Shown here: positions 1 through 6,795 of the stretch, piece after piece
How positions within the stretch are numbered: the first letter of the stretch is position 1
Layout: every line of letters starts with the position of its first letter
Assembly: GCA_964384625.1 (NCBI GenBank)
Contig: CAYLNH010000104.1
Location: 1 to 22,231 of the forward strand
Direction of reading: 5' to 3'
Source of the DNA: CAYLNH01 sp964384625
GTDB taxonomy: Bacteria; Verrucomicrobiota; Lentisphaeria; JABSQK01
Length of the DNA stretch: 22,231 nucleotides
Made by a program: the position numbers and the translations under genes
The notes under the pieces: model-generated
Seen by the model: the letters and a program-made list of their open reading frames with translations, nothing else
Told to the model about the DNA's origin: nothing
Database searches by the model: none

Positions 1-691
1 CCATTAAGCTCAAATCAGCGGAATTCAGGGCAAAAACGATGGAAGATCCGTTGAAATCATAGACTGTGTCCTGGGCGAGCACCCCGGCACCGACGGAGAT
101 GATGGTGTTCGCCCGGGCGGCAACAACCAGCTTGGCGTCCATCTTGGCGACCTTCGGCTTCCACGCGATCTGAATCTTGCGATCGGGGCCGAGGAGGCCG
201 GTGACCGTCAGGCCGCCCTTTTCGTCGGGCGTCCGGGTCACACGCAGAGCGCCGGGCAACCGGATATCCATGTCGGCCCGGTCCGAGACCAGCTCGACGT
301 GGCGCACCGCGCGGGTTAATGCGCGGAAATCGCTTTCGAGCCAGCCGCGGATACCGTGCCTGGCGCGGGCTGCGAAGGCCAGGCTGACTTTCGCCCGGCT
401 CTCTTCCGGCATCTCCAGGTAGTAGCTGTGGCTGGCAACGCTGTAGGACAGCTTCCACCCTTTGGGCAATTTGGGCTTCTCGGTCAGCACAACATCGCCG
501 GAAAGCACCCGGATGCGCCGATCACGGTCGTGGTTGACGGCGTCCACATCGAGGACAAACCGCAGGTTACGGCCGTTGATCGTGCCGCGTAGTTTTGCGT
601 TGACCAGATCCAATCCCGTGGGTCTGGCACAGGCTGTTCCGATCACCATCAGGAACAGCGTCAGCATGATGTTTTTACATGGGACCTTCAT
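1..691 (-). CDS. Secreted hypothetical protein, 3' end outside the window
   Basis: An open frame starts at ATG 691-689 and stays open for 230 codons to the left edge, so the C-terminus is missing. A GAGGTG-type ribosome site lies just upstream of the ATG. Residues 1-22 read as a signal peptide: a charged start, the hydrophobic run IMLTLFLMVIGTA, and a plausible cut near ACA/RP. The rest is rich in alternating hydrophobic residues (RFVLDVDAV, KVSLAFAARA, KLVVAARANTIISVGAG), which suggests beta-sheet domains outside the cytoplasm. It is the third gene on this strand after the ECF sigma factor and the anti-sigma/vWA protein, and probably belongs to the same signalling locus. I do not recognise a named family and assign no function. 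Opposite-strand frames here look like shadows. Confidence 0.75.
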   Translation of the reverse strand, partial: MKVPCKNIMLTLFLMVIGTACARPTGLDLVNAKLRGTINGRNLRFVLDVDAVNHDRDRRIRVLSGDVVLTEKPKLPKGWKLSYSVASHSYYLEMPEESRAKVSLAFAARARHGIRGWLESDFRALTRAVRHVELVSDRADMDIRLPGALRVTRTPDEKGGLTVTGLLGPDRKIQIAWKPKVAKMDAKLVVAARANTIISVGAGVLAQDTVYDFNGSSIVFALNSADLSLM

Positions 692-807
692 GGTGCACCT
701 CACCTTGTTGGTTGCTGAGTTGCACTCGGGTCCCGCCGGTAACAAGCGCCGCTGGTTTGGCTATTGTTACAGTTCCGTCGTCGCGCGAAGCGCAAACTTT
801 GCCGGGT

Positions 808-853
808 CCAGGGGGCGGCTCGCCTCCTGGCGGGGTGTGGGGCAGAGCCCCAC
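808..853. repeat. Double-hairpin intergenic element
   Basis: Two adjacent inverted repeats. The first pairs CCAGGGGG (808-815) with CCTCCTGG (823-830) with one G-T pair. The second pairs GTGGGGC (837-843) with GCCCCAC (847-853) around a 3-nt AGA loop. The element sits in the 265-bp gap between the vWA gene and the secreted-protein gene. A further CCCT...AGGG inverted repeat lies at 902-921. It could act as an mRNA stability or termination element, but there is no long T tract on the minus strand, so it looks more like a dispersed repeat. Confidence 0.55.
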
Positions 854-956
854 GTTTCTACCCCAACACCTTACTCGCTTCGCGTTTCTGATTACTGAAT
901 ACCCTTCGACGGAGCTCAGGGACTTCGTCTGATGACTGATCACCGGATACCTCCGC

Positions 957-3218
957 TTACTTCGCTCGAGGCAGGCCTTTGGCCTTATGCACGAGCTGTT
1001 GAAATTCCTGCACTTGGCGGTCGAGCGGCAACTGCTTCGCCACCTGGCTCAACACGCGTTCGACGTCCGCCAGCGAACTGCCGGCAGCGTGTTCGCTGCC
1101 ACGCATGATCTCGGCGAACTCCGCTACACTTGCGGCCAGGAAGAACCGCGGGCAACGCTCCGGCGACCGGTTCATGATCAGGGAGTTGACCAGCCGGCTT
1201 GAGATCTCTTCGACCTGGTTGGTCTCAACATTCTGGTACCGCACGTAGACCGTACCGAGATCCGGCGCCTGCAAGGGACGATCGGTTTCCTGCAATTCGA
1301 TCTCGTACAGCGCCGTGGCCGATTGGCCGCTGCCGACTTCGCCGGCGTCGACGCTGTCGTTGCGGAAATCCCTGTCGGCAATGTCACGATTCTCGTAACC
1401 AATCAGACGGTAGCGGCGCACGCGTTTGGGATTGAACTCCACCTGGATCTTGGCGTCCTTGGCAATGATGTTCAGGCGCTTGCCCATCTCCTCAGTGAAG
1501 ACCCGCTTGGCCTCTTTCGCAGTGTCGACGTAGACATAGCTGCCGTCGCCTTTGTTGGCCATCTGCTCGAGGACATTGTCGTTGTAGTTGCCCATGCCGA
1601 AGCCAACGCTGTTAAAGGAAATGCCCTGACGGCGGAAGGTGTCGACTTCCTTGAGGATGTCCTTGGCGTCCTGCGGGCCGAGATTGGCCATACCGTCGGA
1701 GCAGAGAATGACACTGTTGGTCTGGCCGGTGCGGAAGTGGCGCTTGCCGATCTCGTAGGCGAGCCGGACGCCCTTAGCCAGGTAGGTGGACTCGCCACAC
1801 TGCAGCGAGTTGATCGCGTTCTTGATCTTGTCCCTGTTTTTCACCGGCGCGTTCTCGAGAACCAGGCGCGCTTCGCGGCCATAGGTGATCAGCGAAACAC
1901 GGTCGCGCTCGTCGAGTTGTTCGAGGAGCGCGAGCAGCCCGGACTTCACCAGCGGCATGCGGTCCTTGCGCGCCATGGAGCCGGAGGTGTCGACAGCGAA
2001 GACCAGGTGACTGGCCTTGCGGCCGTCGCGACCGACAACCTTGCCGCGTACGCCGATCTTCAGGAGGACCAGGCCCTTGCCGAAGGGCGACGGTGCAGCC
2101 TTAGCGTGGATCGCGAAGACTCGCTCGCTGTTGCCGGAGTAGTTATAGTCGAAGGCGTTGATGTATTCCTCCATGCGCACGGAATCCATGGGCGGCAGCT
2201 TGCCGCTGAGGATGTAGCGCCGCATGACGGTGTACGACGCGGTATCGGTGTCGAGCGCGAAAGTGGAGAACCGGTCGTCGGCGGCCATGACGTAGGGGTT
2301 GACGCGCTGCGCGTGGAAGACCGATGCCTCAACATAGTCATCGTCGTTGTCCCGTTCACCAGCCGCAGTCTGTCCTGCCTGCGGATCATCCAACTTCTCC
2401 AGCTTAGTCCGCCTCGTGTCCTGCACTCGCGGCCCGGGCTTCGGCAGTTCCGCCGGCTCCTTCTCTCTGCCGGCGGGATACTTGTTCCATTTCTTCTGGA
2501 CATCCGGCTTGGCGCCCTCAACGTGGCCATCAACGAACAGGCGGTTCATCCACGTATTGTCCGGATGGTTACCGGCATTGTCCCTGGCAACATGTGGGGC
2601 ATTGTCCTCCACTGCTGCGTCTGCCGAAGGAGTGCTCTCGCCGGGGATATCTTTCAGAATTTCTTCCCTAACCTTGCCTGAGTGGTCGTAGTTCGTGCCT
2701 GCGGCTGTTTTCTTCAACTCGGTTTCACTGGGAGCGCCATAGACCTTGCCGTCATTGAGCAAGTCCTCCGTCTCGAGTTCCTTTATGGTCTCTCTGGGCT
2801 TGGCTGCCGGGGCTTTGCGTGAAGCTTCTGCTCGCCTCCTGCCCATGGCGAACATCCCGGTATCCGCGGGTGCGTGGTGAGTATTGAGGACGGTGAGTCC
2901 CCAGAACCCCAGCAGGCCGACCACGAGCATCACAGCGGCGACCTGCAGGAAGACGCGGAACATCTTCGGCGGCATGCCGGTGCGTTTCGTCTCTTTGTCT
3001 TCGCCAAGGAGGTCCTTGCGGCGTTCGTCTCCGAGCTCAAGCTCGGGCAACCGATCGAAAGCGCCCTGAAGGACGGCGGCGGTGCTGCGGAGTTCCTCGA
3101 ACTGTTGGCGGCACTCGTCGCATGCGTCGATATGCGCCTGGAGCTCGTCCTCGTTCTCAATATCCGGATCGTCGTAGACGAGGCCGGCGAGGTGTTGCTG
3201 AGCATCTTCGCATTTCAT
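957..3218 (-). CDS. Membrane anti-sigma-like zinc finger fused to YfbK-type von Willebrand A protein
   Basis: 753 residues. The N-terminus carries C3, H29, C33 and C36 in the order C-x25-H-x3-C-x2-C, the zinc-binding layout of anti-sigma factors (zf-HC2/ZAS). One membrane helix follows at about 86-110, then a low-complexity charged linker to about 290. At about 305-360 is the vWA_N-type region (STFALDTDTASYTVMRRY). The vWA domain starts near 404 with the MIDAS motif D410-T-S-G-S414 and includes the ILCSDGMANLG segment. The C-terminal ~190 residues fit the YfbK C-terminal domain (DUF3520). The expected topology is zinc finger inside and vWA outside. GGAAGGA upstream of ATG 3218 supports the start. 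It lies 245 bp downstream of the ECF sigma gene, so it is probably that factor's anti-sigma factor. The external ligand is unknown. Confidence 0.9.
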   Translation of the reverse strand: MKCEDAQQHLAGLVYDDPDIENEDELQAHIDACDECRQQFEELRSTAAVLQGAFDRLPELELGDERRKDLLGEDKETKRTGMPPKMFRVFLQVAAVMLVVGLLGFWGLTVLNTHHAPADTGMFAMGRRRAEASRKAPAAKPRETIKELETEDLLNDGKVYGAPSETELKKTAAGTNYDHSGKVREEILKDIPGESTPSADAAVEDNAPHVARDNAGNHPDNTWMNRLFVDGHVEGAKPDVQKKWNKYPAGREKEPAELPKPGPRVQDTRRTKLEKLDDPQAGQTAAGERDNDDDYVEASVFHAQRVNPYVMAADDRFSTFALDTDTASYTVMRRYILSGKLPPMDSVRMEEYINAFDYNYSGNSERVFAIHAKAAPSPFGKGLVLLKIGVRGKVVGRDGRKASHLVFAVDTSGSMARKDRMPLVKSGLLALLEQLDERDRVSLITYGREARLVLENAPVKNRDKIKNAINSLQCGESTYLAKGVRLAYEIGKRHFRTGQTNSVILCSDGMANLGPQDAKDILKEVDTFRRQGISFNSVGFGMGNYNDNVLEQMANKGDGSYVYVDTAKEAKRVFTEEMGKRLNIIAKDAKIQVEFNPKRVRRYRLIGYENRDIADRDFRNDSVDAGEVGSGQSATALYEIELQETDRPLQAPDLGTVYVRYQNVETNQVEEISSRLVNSLIMNRSPERCPRFFLAASVAEFAEIMRGSEHAAGSSLADVERVLSQVAKQLPLDRQVQEFQQLVHKAKGLPRAK

Positions 3219-3277
3219 ATGTCACATTCCTTCCGCGGCCCGGCCGCGGTGTGGTTGTTGAAAACAACGGCTAACTC

Positions 3278-3356
3278 GCCCCTTCAGGGCTCCGCACGGT
3301 GGTTCCATGTGCCCCAGGGCTGGGCCCTGGGCTGTATCAATTCGCCCCTTTGGGGC
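3278..3356. repeat. Three-hairpin dispersed repeat, copy 1
   Basis: Three stem-loops in a row: GCCC-CTTCA-GGGC (3278-3290), the long central stem CCCAGGGC-TGG-GCCCTGGG (3313-3331), and GCCCC-TTT-GGGGC (3344-3356). The gaps are 22 and 12 nt. The same arrangement recurs at 9388-9465 and 17680-17769. It lies between the sigma gene and the vWA gene and may weaken read-through from one to the other. Confidence 0.7.
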
Positions 3357-3463
3357 TGAGGAACCGGAACACAAGCAGGGATGCTTGTGATACAAACGGA
3401 TTTCGCTCAGTCGCTCACGGAGTGAGCAAATCATGGGAGCGATTCCTGAATGCCGGTTGCTCT

Positions 3464-4018
3464 TCATTGTTCTCCGATCCGGCCGGCGAGGGCTTTGAGG
3501 CCCTGCGTCAGGCGGTAGTTGACGGTTCCGATATTGAGCCCGGTAATCTCACTGATTTCGCGGAGGGTCAGGCCCTGGATGTGCTTGAGCAGGAGGACCT
3601 GCTTCTGTTCGTCCGGGAGCTGGTTCAGTTCCTGGAGTGCCAGGTCATACAGCTCCCGTGTTTCGAGCTGCTGGACTTCGCTTTGCGTATTGGTCTTGGT
3701 GACCGCTGGGTCGTGTTTGATCTGTTCCCGGATCTCCCGGTGGCGTTGGCGCCGGCGCAGGACGTCCATACTGGCGTTGTGCGCCACCCGGAAAAGCCAG
3801 GCCTTGGGGTTATCCAACGTCTTCCCGTTCGCATTCTGCAGATGTTTGTGGTAGCGCAGGAAGGTATTCTGCACGACATCCTGGCTGCCGGCTTCGTCCG
3901 GCCAGAGGAGCTGGACGACATAGCGCAGAAGCGGACCTTGGAGTTCGGTCATCATGGCAGACAGATCCCCGGTTTTGGGTTTCGACCGTTTGGTTTGCTT
4001 GCCTGCAGCAGCACTCAT
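3464..4018 (-). CDS. ECF-family RNA polymerase sigma factor
   Basis: 184 residues, the usual length for an extracytoplasmic-function sigma-70 factor. Region 2 spans about 25-95, with SQDVVQNTFLRYHKHL matching region 2.1-2.2 and AWLFRVAHNASMDVLRRR matching 2.3-2.4 (-10 recognition). Region 4 spans about 130-180, with LPDEQKQVLLLKHIQGLTL followed by the helix-turn-helix REISEITGLNIGTVNYRL (-35 recognition). Regions 1 and 3 are absent, as expected. No strong ribosome site precedes ATG 4018; an internal pair of ATGs at codons 22-23 is a possible alternative start. The next gene encodes a membrane protein with an anti-sigma-like zinc finger, so the factor is probably held inactive at the membrane. 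Its regulon cannot be read from the window. Confidence 0.93.
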   Translation of the reverse strand: MSAAAGKQTKRSKPKTGDLSAMMTELQGPLLRYVVQLLWPDEAGSQDVVQNTFLRYHKHLQNANGKTLDNPKAWLFRVAHNASMDVLRRRQRHREIREQIKHDPAVTKTNTQSEVQQLETRELYDLALQELNQLPDEQKQVLLLKHIQGLTLREISEITGLNIGTVNYRLTQGLKALAGRIGEQ

Positions 4019-4164
4019 AATCTGAAGAATCCAGCGGCGGCTTGTCTCGGCGGGACCCGAGTTGCCCTTTCGGGCTTGCCTTTCATATACCAGGACGAAC
4101 GGGGCCGGGGGTTTTTAAAGGATTTGCTGAAAAAGTTGGTTGGTTCGTCATCCTGCCACGTGAA

Positions 4165-4260
4165 ACTCCGCAGTGCAAGCCTGCGGCATCTCCGCTCGAA
4201 AGGCCAATTGCTCTGCAGGTGACTGATCCTGAGACTCCGCAGGACAAGCCTGCGGGATCC
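4165..4260 (+). repeat. Paired hairpin repeats (GATCCTGA family), copies 1 and 2
   Basis: Two similar units. Unit 1 has AAACT followed by the perfect stem CCGCAG (4168-4173) / CTGCGG (4181-4186). Unit 2 has the lead TGCAGGTGACTGATCCTGAG, then CT, then the stem CCGCAGG (4237-4243) / CCTGCGG (4249-4255) around ACAAG, then GATCC. A third unit with a changed but still pairing stem lies at 6637-6685. These are REP-like dispersed elements, not genes. Confidence 0.65.
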
Positions 4261-4270
4261 TCACCGGAAG

Positions 4271-4362
4271 AGGCGCGAGGCCTACGCATACTCGGTTGAT
4301 TCCGAGGGGATCGATTGGGGTCCCGATTAGGCAGGCACGAGGCCTGCCCGTACTCGGTTGAT
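4271..4362 (+). repeat. Imperfect 30-bp direct repeat, 62-bp period
   Basis: 4271-4300 and 4333-4362 match at 26 of 30 positions and both end in TACTCGGTTGAT. The second copy contains a perfect hairpin, GGCAGGC (4330-4336) / GCCTGCC (4342-4348), around ACGAG. The first keeps only a four-base stem. Confidence 0.6.
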
Positions 4363-4402
4363 ATTCTGAGCTCACGGACTACTATCTTTCACCGGTTCTT
4401 TC

Positions 4403-4433
4403 CACTGAACACTGAATACTGGACACTGAACAC
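4403..4433. repeat. Short ACTGAA-type tandem repeat
   Basis: Three imperfect iterations of CACTGAAC/T in about 31 bp, ending 10 bp before the wecA-like start codon. It occupies the place where a ribosome site would be expected, and no clear Shine-Dalgarno sequence is visible there. Confidence 0.45.
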
Positions 4434-4443
4434 TTCCGGCCTG

Positions 4444-5577
4444 ATGACCTGGATCTATCTCTATATCGCGGCGGCAGTTGTTGCAACTGTTGTTGGGGCG
4501 CTGAGCACGCTGGTCTTCCGCAAGCTGTCCTGGAAGCTGAACTTCCTGGATGTGCCGATGGACCACGGGCACAAACTCCACGACCAGGCGACCCCGCTGC
4601 TGGGGGGCGCGGCAATGATCGTGGCCTGGTCCGCCCTCACCCTCGGCGGCGCGGCGGCGGCAATTCTACTGAAGGATCAGATCCCCGCGTTCCTGGCGGA
4701 ACATGTCGGCGGCATGAAGCAGATGCTGCCGCAACTCGGCGTCGTCGTCGGCGGCGGGATCGCCCTGGGCGTCATGGGGCTGGTGGACGACAAGCACCCG
4801 ATGGGCTGGAAGCTGAAGCTGCTGCTGCAGGCGGTCATTGTGGGCATCGTGACCTACAGCCCGAAGGTCCAGATTACTCTGTTCCAGATGGACCCCCGGG
4901 TCACGTGGTTCATCTCCTTCTGCTGGTTCCTGTTCATCATCAACGCCTTTAATTTCTTCGACAACATGGACGGTCTGGCGGCGGGCGTGGCGATGATCGC
5001 GTCGGCGATTTTCGCCGGCGTGGCGGCATATCGCGGACAGCACTTCGTCGCCGGCCTGGGCGCGGTAACAGCGGGCGTGACACTGGGGTATTACTTCTTC
5101 AACCGGTTTCCGGCCAGCATTTTCATGGGCGACTCCGGCAGTCACTTTCTCGGCTACATGCTGGCGGTCCAGGGGTCGCTGACCACGTTCTACCGCGATG
5201 CCGAAAGCCCGACGCTGGCGCCGTTGCTGATTCCGTTGATCGTGCTGTCGCTGGTGATCTACGACACATTCGCCGTGACGGTGGTGCGGCTGCGGCAGGG
5301 CCGCTCGGTGTTCCAGGGGGACCACAACCACATCTCACACCGCTTCGTGCGCATGGGCTTTTCCAGACCGGTAGCAGTGCTGCTGGTGCACGTACTGACC
5401 CTGGCGCTCGGCCTGGGCGCCCTGTCGCTGATGTTCCTGCCGAGCTCCGGGGCGCTGATCATCTTTATGCAGACCGGCGCCATTCTCGGTCTGGTCAGTG
5501 TACTGCACGGATTCAACAACACCGAGAAACCCGAAGCCCGGGACGTACAGACTGAAGATCCCGACAACGAAGGCTGA
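4444..5577 (+). CDS. WecA/TagO-family polyprenyl-phosphate sugar-1-phosphate transferase
   Basis: 377 residues from ATG 4444; the frame extends further upstream, but only through repeat DNA. It is a multi-pass membrane protein with about ten hydrophobic segments. Family motifs in order: the acidic pair in GLVDDKHPMG (115-116), NFFDNMDGL (170-178), GDSGSHFLGY (229-238) and the His-rich DHNHISHR (293-300), which is diagnostic of WecA/TagO rather than MraY. The family transfers a HexNAc-1-phosphate, usually GlcNAc-1-P, from a UDP-sugar to undecaprenyl phosphate on the cytoplasmic face, starting a cell-surface polysaccharide. The exact sugar cannot be read. nadC starts 6 bp after its stop, so the two are probably cotranscribed despite unrelated roles. 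Confidence 0.9.
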   Translation: MTWIYLYIAAAVVATVVGALSTLVFRKLSWKLNFLDVPMDHGHKLHDQATPLLGGAAMIVAWSALTLGGAAAAILLKDQIPAFLAEHVGGMKQMLPQLGVVVGGGIALGVMGLVDDKHPMGWKLKLLLQAVIVGIVTYSPKVQITLFQMDPRVTWFISFCWFLFIINAFNFFDNMDGLAAGVAMIASAIFAGVAAYRGQHFVAGLGAVTAGVTLGYYFFNRFPASIFMGDSGSHFLGYMLAVQGSLTTFYRDAESPTLAPLLIPLIVLSLVIYDTFAVTVVRLRQGRSVFQGDHNHISHRFVRMGFSRPVAVLLVHVLTLALGLGALSLMFLPSSGALIIFMQTGAILGLVSVLHGFNNTEKPEARDVQTEDPDNEG

Positions 5578-5583
5578 CGACCC

Positions 5584-6483
5584 ATGCATCACCACCGACA
5601 CCTGCCGAAAACGACACTGAAGAATCTGGTTCGCGAAGCCCTGGCGGAAGACATCGGCAGCGGCGACGCCACAACGTTGGCGGTGGTTCCGCCGGAACAC
5701 CTGGTCACCGGCGAGATCAAGGCGCGGCAGGACTGCGTCATCGCCGGTATCCCGCTGGCGGCGACCGTCTTTGCCGAGCTCGACGCCGACCTCGCCGTGG
5801 AAGTTCGAAAAGCCGACGGCGACAAGTGCGCGGCGGGCGAGGTGATCGCAGTCGTGTCCGGCAGGGCCCAGCCCATTCTGACCGGGGAGCGGACGGCGTT
5901 GAACTTCCTGCAGCGACTCAGCGGTATCGCCACGCTGACGCGACGCTTTGCGTCGGGTTTGGGCGACGGCGGCACAAGGCTGCTGGACACGCGCAAAACG
6001 ACGCCGAGCCTGCGGCTGTTGGAGAAGTACGCCGTCACCTGCGGCGGCGGCGAGAACCATCGCTTCGGCCTCTACGACCGGGTGCTGATCAAAGACAACC
6101 ACCTGATGGTGGCGGCCATGCAGGGCCCGGGCGGCATTGCCCGGGCGGTGAAGGCCAGCCGGGAGAAATATCCCTTCCTCGAAGTAGAGGTGGAGGCCGA
6201 TACCCTCGAACAGGTCGAAGAGGCGTTAAACGCCCAGGCCGATTACATCCTGCTGGACAACATGAGCAACGACGAACTCGGCGAAGCCGTGCGGCTGCGC
6301 GACAGCCAGGGATCGACGTCCCTGCTGGAAGCCAGCGGCAACATGACGGTGGAACGCATGCCGGCCATCGCCGGGACCGGGGTAGACTTCGTCTCGGTCG
6401 GCGCTCTGACGCACTCGGCGACAGCGGTGGACATCGGCCTGGACCTCAGTGCCGAGGCACCCGGCTATCCCTACACGCAGTGA
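5584..6483 (+). CDS. nadC: Quinolinate phosphoribosyltransferase (nicotinate-nucleotide diphosphorylase, decarboxylating)
   Basis: 299 residues, normal for NadC. The enzyme converts quinolinate and PRPP to nicotinate mononucleotide, CO2 and pyrophosphate in de novo NAD synthesis, in the cytoplasm. Recognisable motifs: EDIGSGDAT (22-30), GERTALNFLQRLSGIAT (101-117), DTRKTTPSLRLLEKYAV (135-151, with substrate-binding Arg and Lys), CGGGENHRFGLYD (153-165) and IKDNH (169-173), followed by EVEVEAD on the barrel. GAAGG inside the end of the upstream gene lies about 10 nt before ATG 5584. The MHHHRH N-terminus is unusual but short. nadA and nadB are not in the window. Confidence 0.96.
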   Translation: MHHHRHLPKTTLKNLVREALAEDIGSGDATTLAVVPPEHLVTGEIKARQDCVIAGIPLAATVFAELDADLAVEVRKADGDKCAAGEVIAVVSGRAQPILTGERTALNFLQRLSGIATLTRRFASGLGDGGTRLLDTRKTTPSLRLLEKYAVTCGGGENHRFGLYDRVLIKDNHLMVAAMQGPGGIARAVKASREKYPFLEVEVEADTLEQVEEALNAQADYILLDNMSNDELGEAVRLRDSQGSTSLLEASGNMTVERMPAIAGTGVDFVSVGALTHSATAVDIGLDLSAEAPGYPYTQ

Positions 6484-6636
6484 TCGTCGGTGTCCCGCGT
6501 CCCGACATGCTCCGTCACGCAGCGCGGGCCCTGCCTGCCCGGCGAAGCCTTGCGCGAAGACGGGTCCCTCGTTTCGAGACGGGTTGAGAGAAACGATCAG
6601 AGCGGCGGGAAAACAGGGACGGAAGGTGGCCGTCTG

Positions 6637-6685
6637 TTGCAGGTGACCGATCCTGAAACGCCGCGCCGCAAAGGTGCGGGATCTC
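6637..6685 (+). repeat. Hairpin repeat (GATCCTGA family), copy 3
   Basis: The lead TTGCAGGTGACCGATCCTGA is followed by AACG and the stem CCGCGCC (6661-6667) / GGTGCGG (6673-6679), with one G-T pair, then GATC. The lead matches 4216-4230 almost base for base. The stem differs but still pairs, which suggests the hairpin is maintained. Confidence 0.65.
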
Positions 6686-6739
6686 GACGCCGAGTGCAGA
6701 GCGCAGCAGACGAGGGCTTGCGCACCGCGCCGGGCGGCG

Positions 6740-6768
6740 TTGATTTTCGGGGGGCGACAGACTATACT
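6740..6768 (+). promoter_or_regulatory. Sigma-70-type promoter
   Basis: TTGATT (6740-6745), a 17-bp spacer, then TATACT (6763-6768). It points at the leucine-rich-type protein gene, whose AGGAG ribosome site (6784-6788) and ATG (6796) follow at normal distances. This supports the 6796 start over the longer open frame. Confidence 0.7.
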
Positions 6769-6795
6769 TGGGGTCTAACATCTAGGAGAATCAGT

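Larger units (their letters stand above)
4019..4443. other. Repeat-filled divergent intergenic region
   Basis: This 425-bp gap separates the divergent sigma and wecA-like genes, so it must hold both promoters; I could not pick out a convincing -35/-10 pair for either. It is dominated by hairpins and short repeats (4165-4260, 4271-4362, 4403-4433). A GCCCTTTCGGGC palindrome lies near 4067. I see no credible protein-coding frame: the frames crossing it have no family resemblance and run through the repeats. Confidence 0.6.
6484..6795. other. Intergenic region with repeats and promoter
   Basis: This 312-bp gap after nadC holds a hairpin-prone stretch near 6535-6570 (CCCGGCGAAG...GACGGG), one copy of the GATCCTGA hairpin repeat (6637-6685) and a sigma-70-like promoter (6740-6768). 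The reading frame of the downstream gene is open back to 6490, but that part translates repeat DNA and is unlikely to be coding. Confidence 0.6.

Noticed and set aside
1323..2681. 452-codon open frame on the plus strand
   Set aside because: It lies opposite the vWA gene, whose frame holds clear domains. The plus-strand product has no family features and is an artefact of GC-rich codon use.
3278..3356. CRISPR-like array
   Set aside because: The repeats are single hairpin elements far apart, with no regular repeat-spacer pattern and no cas genes.
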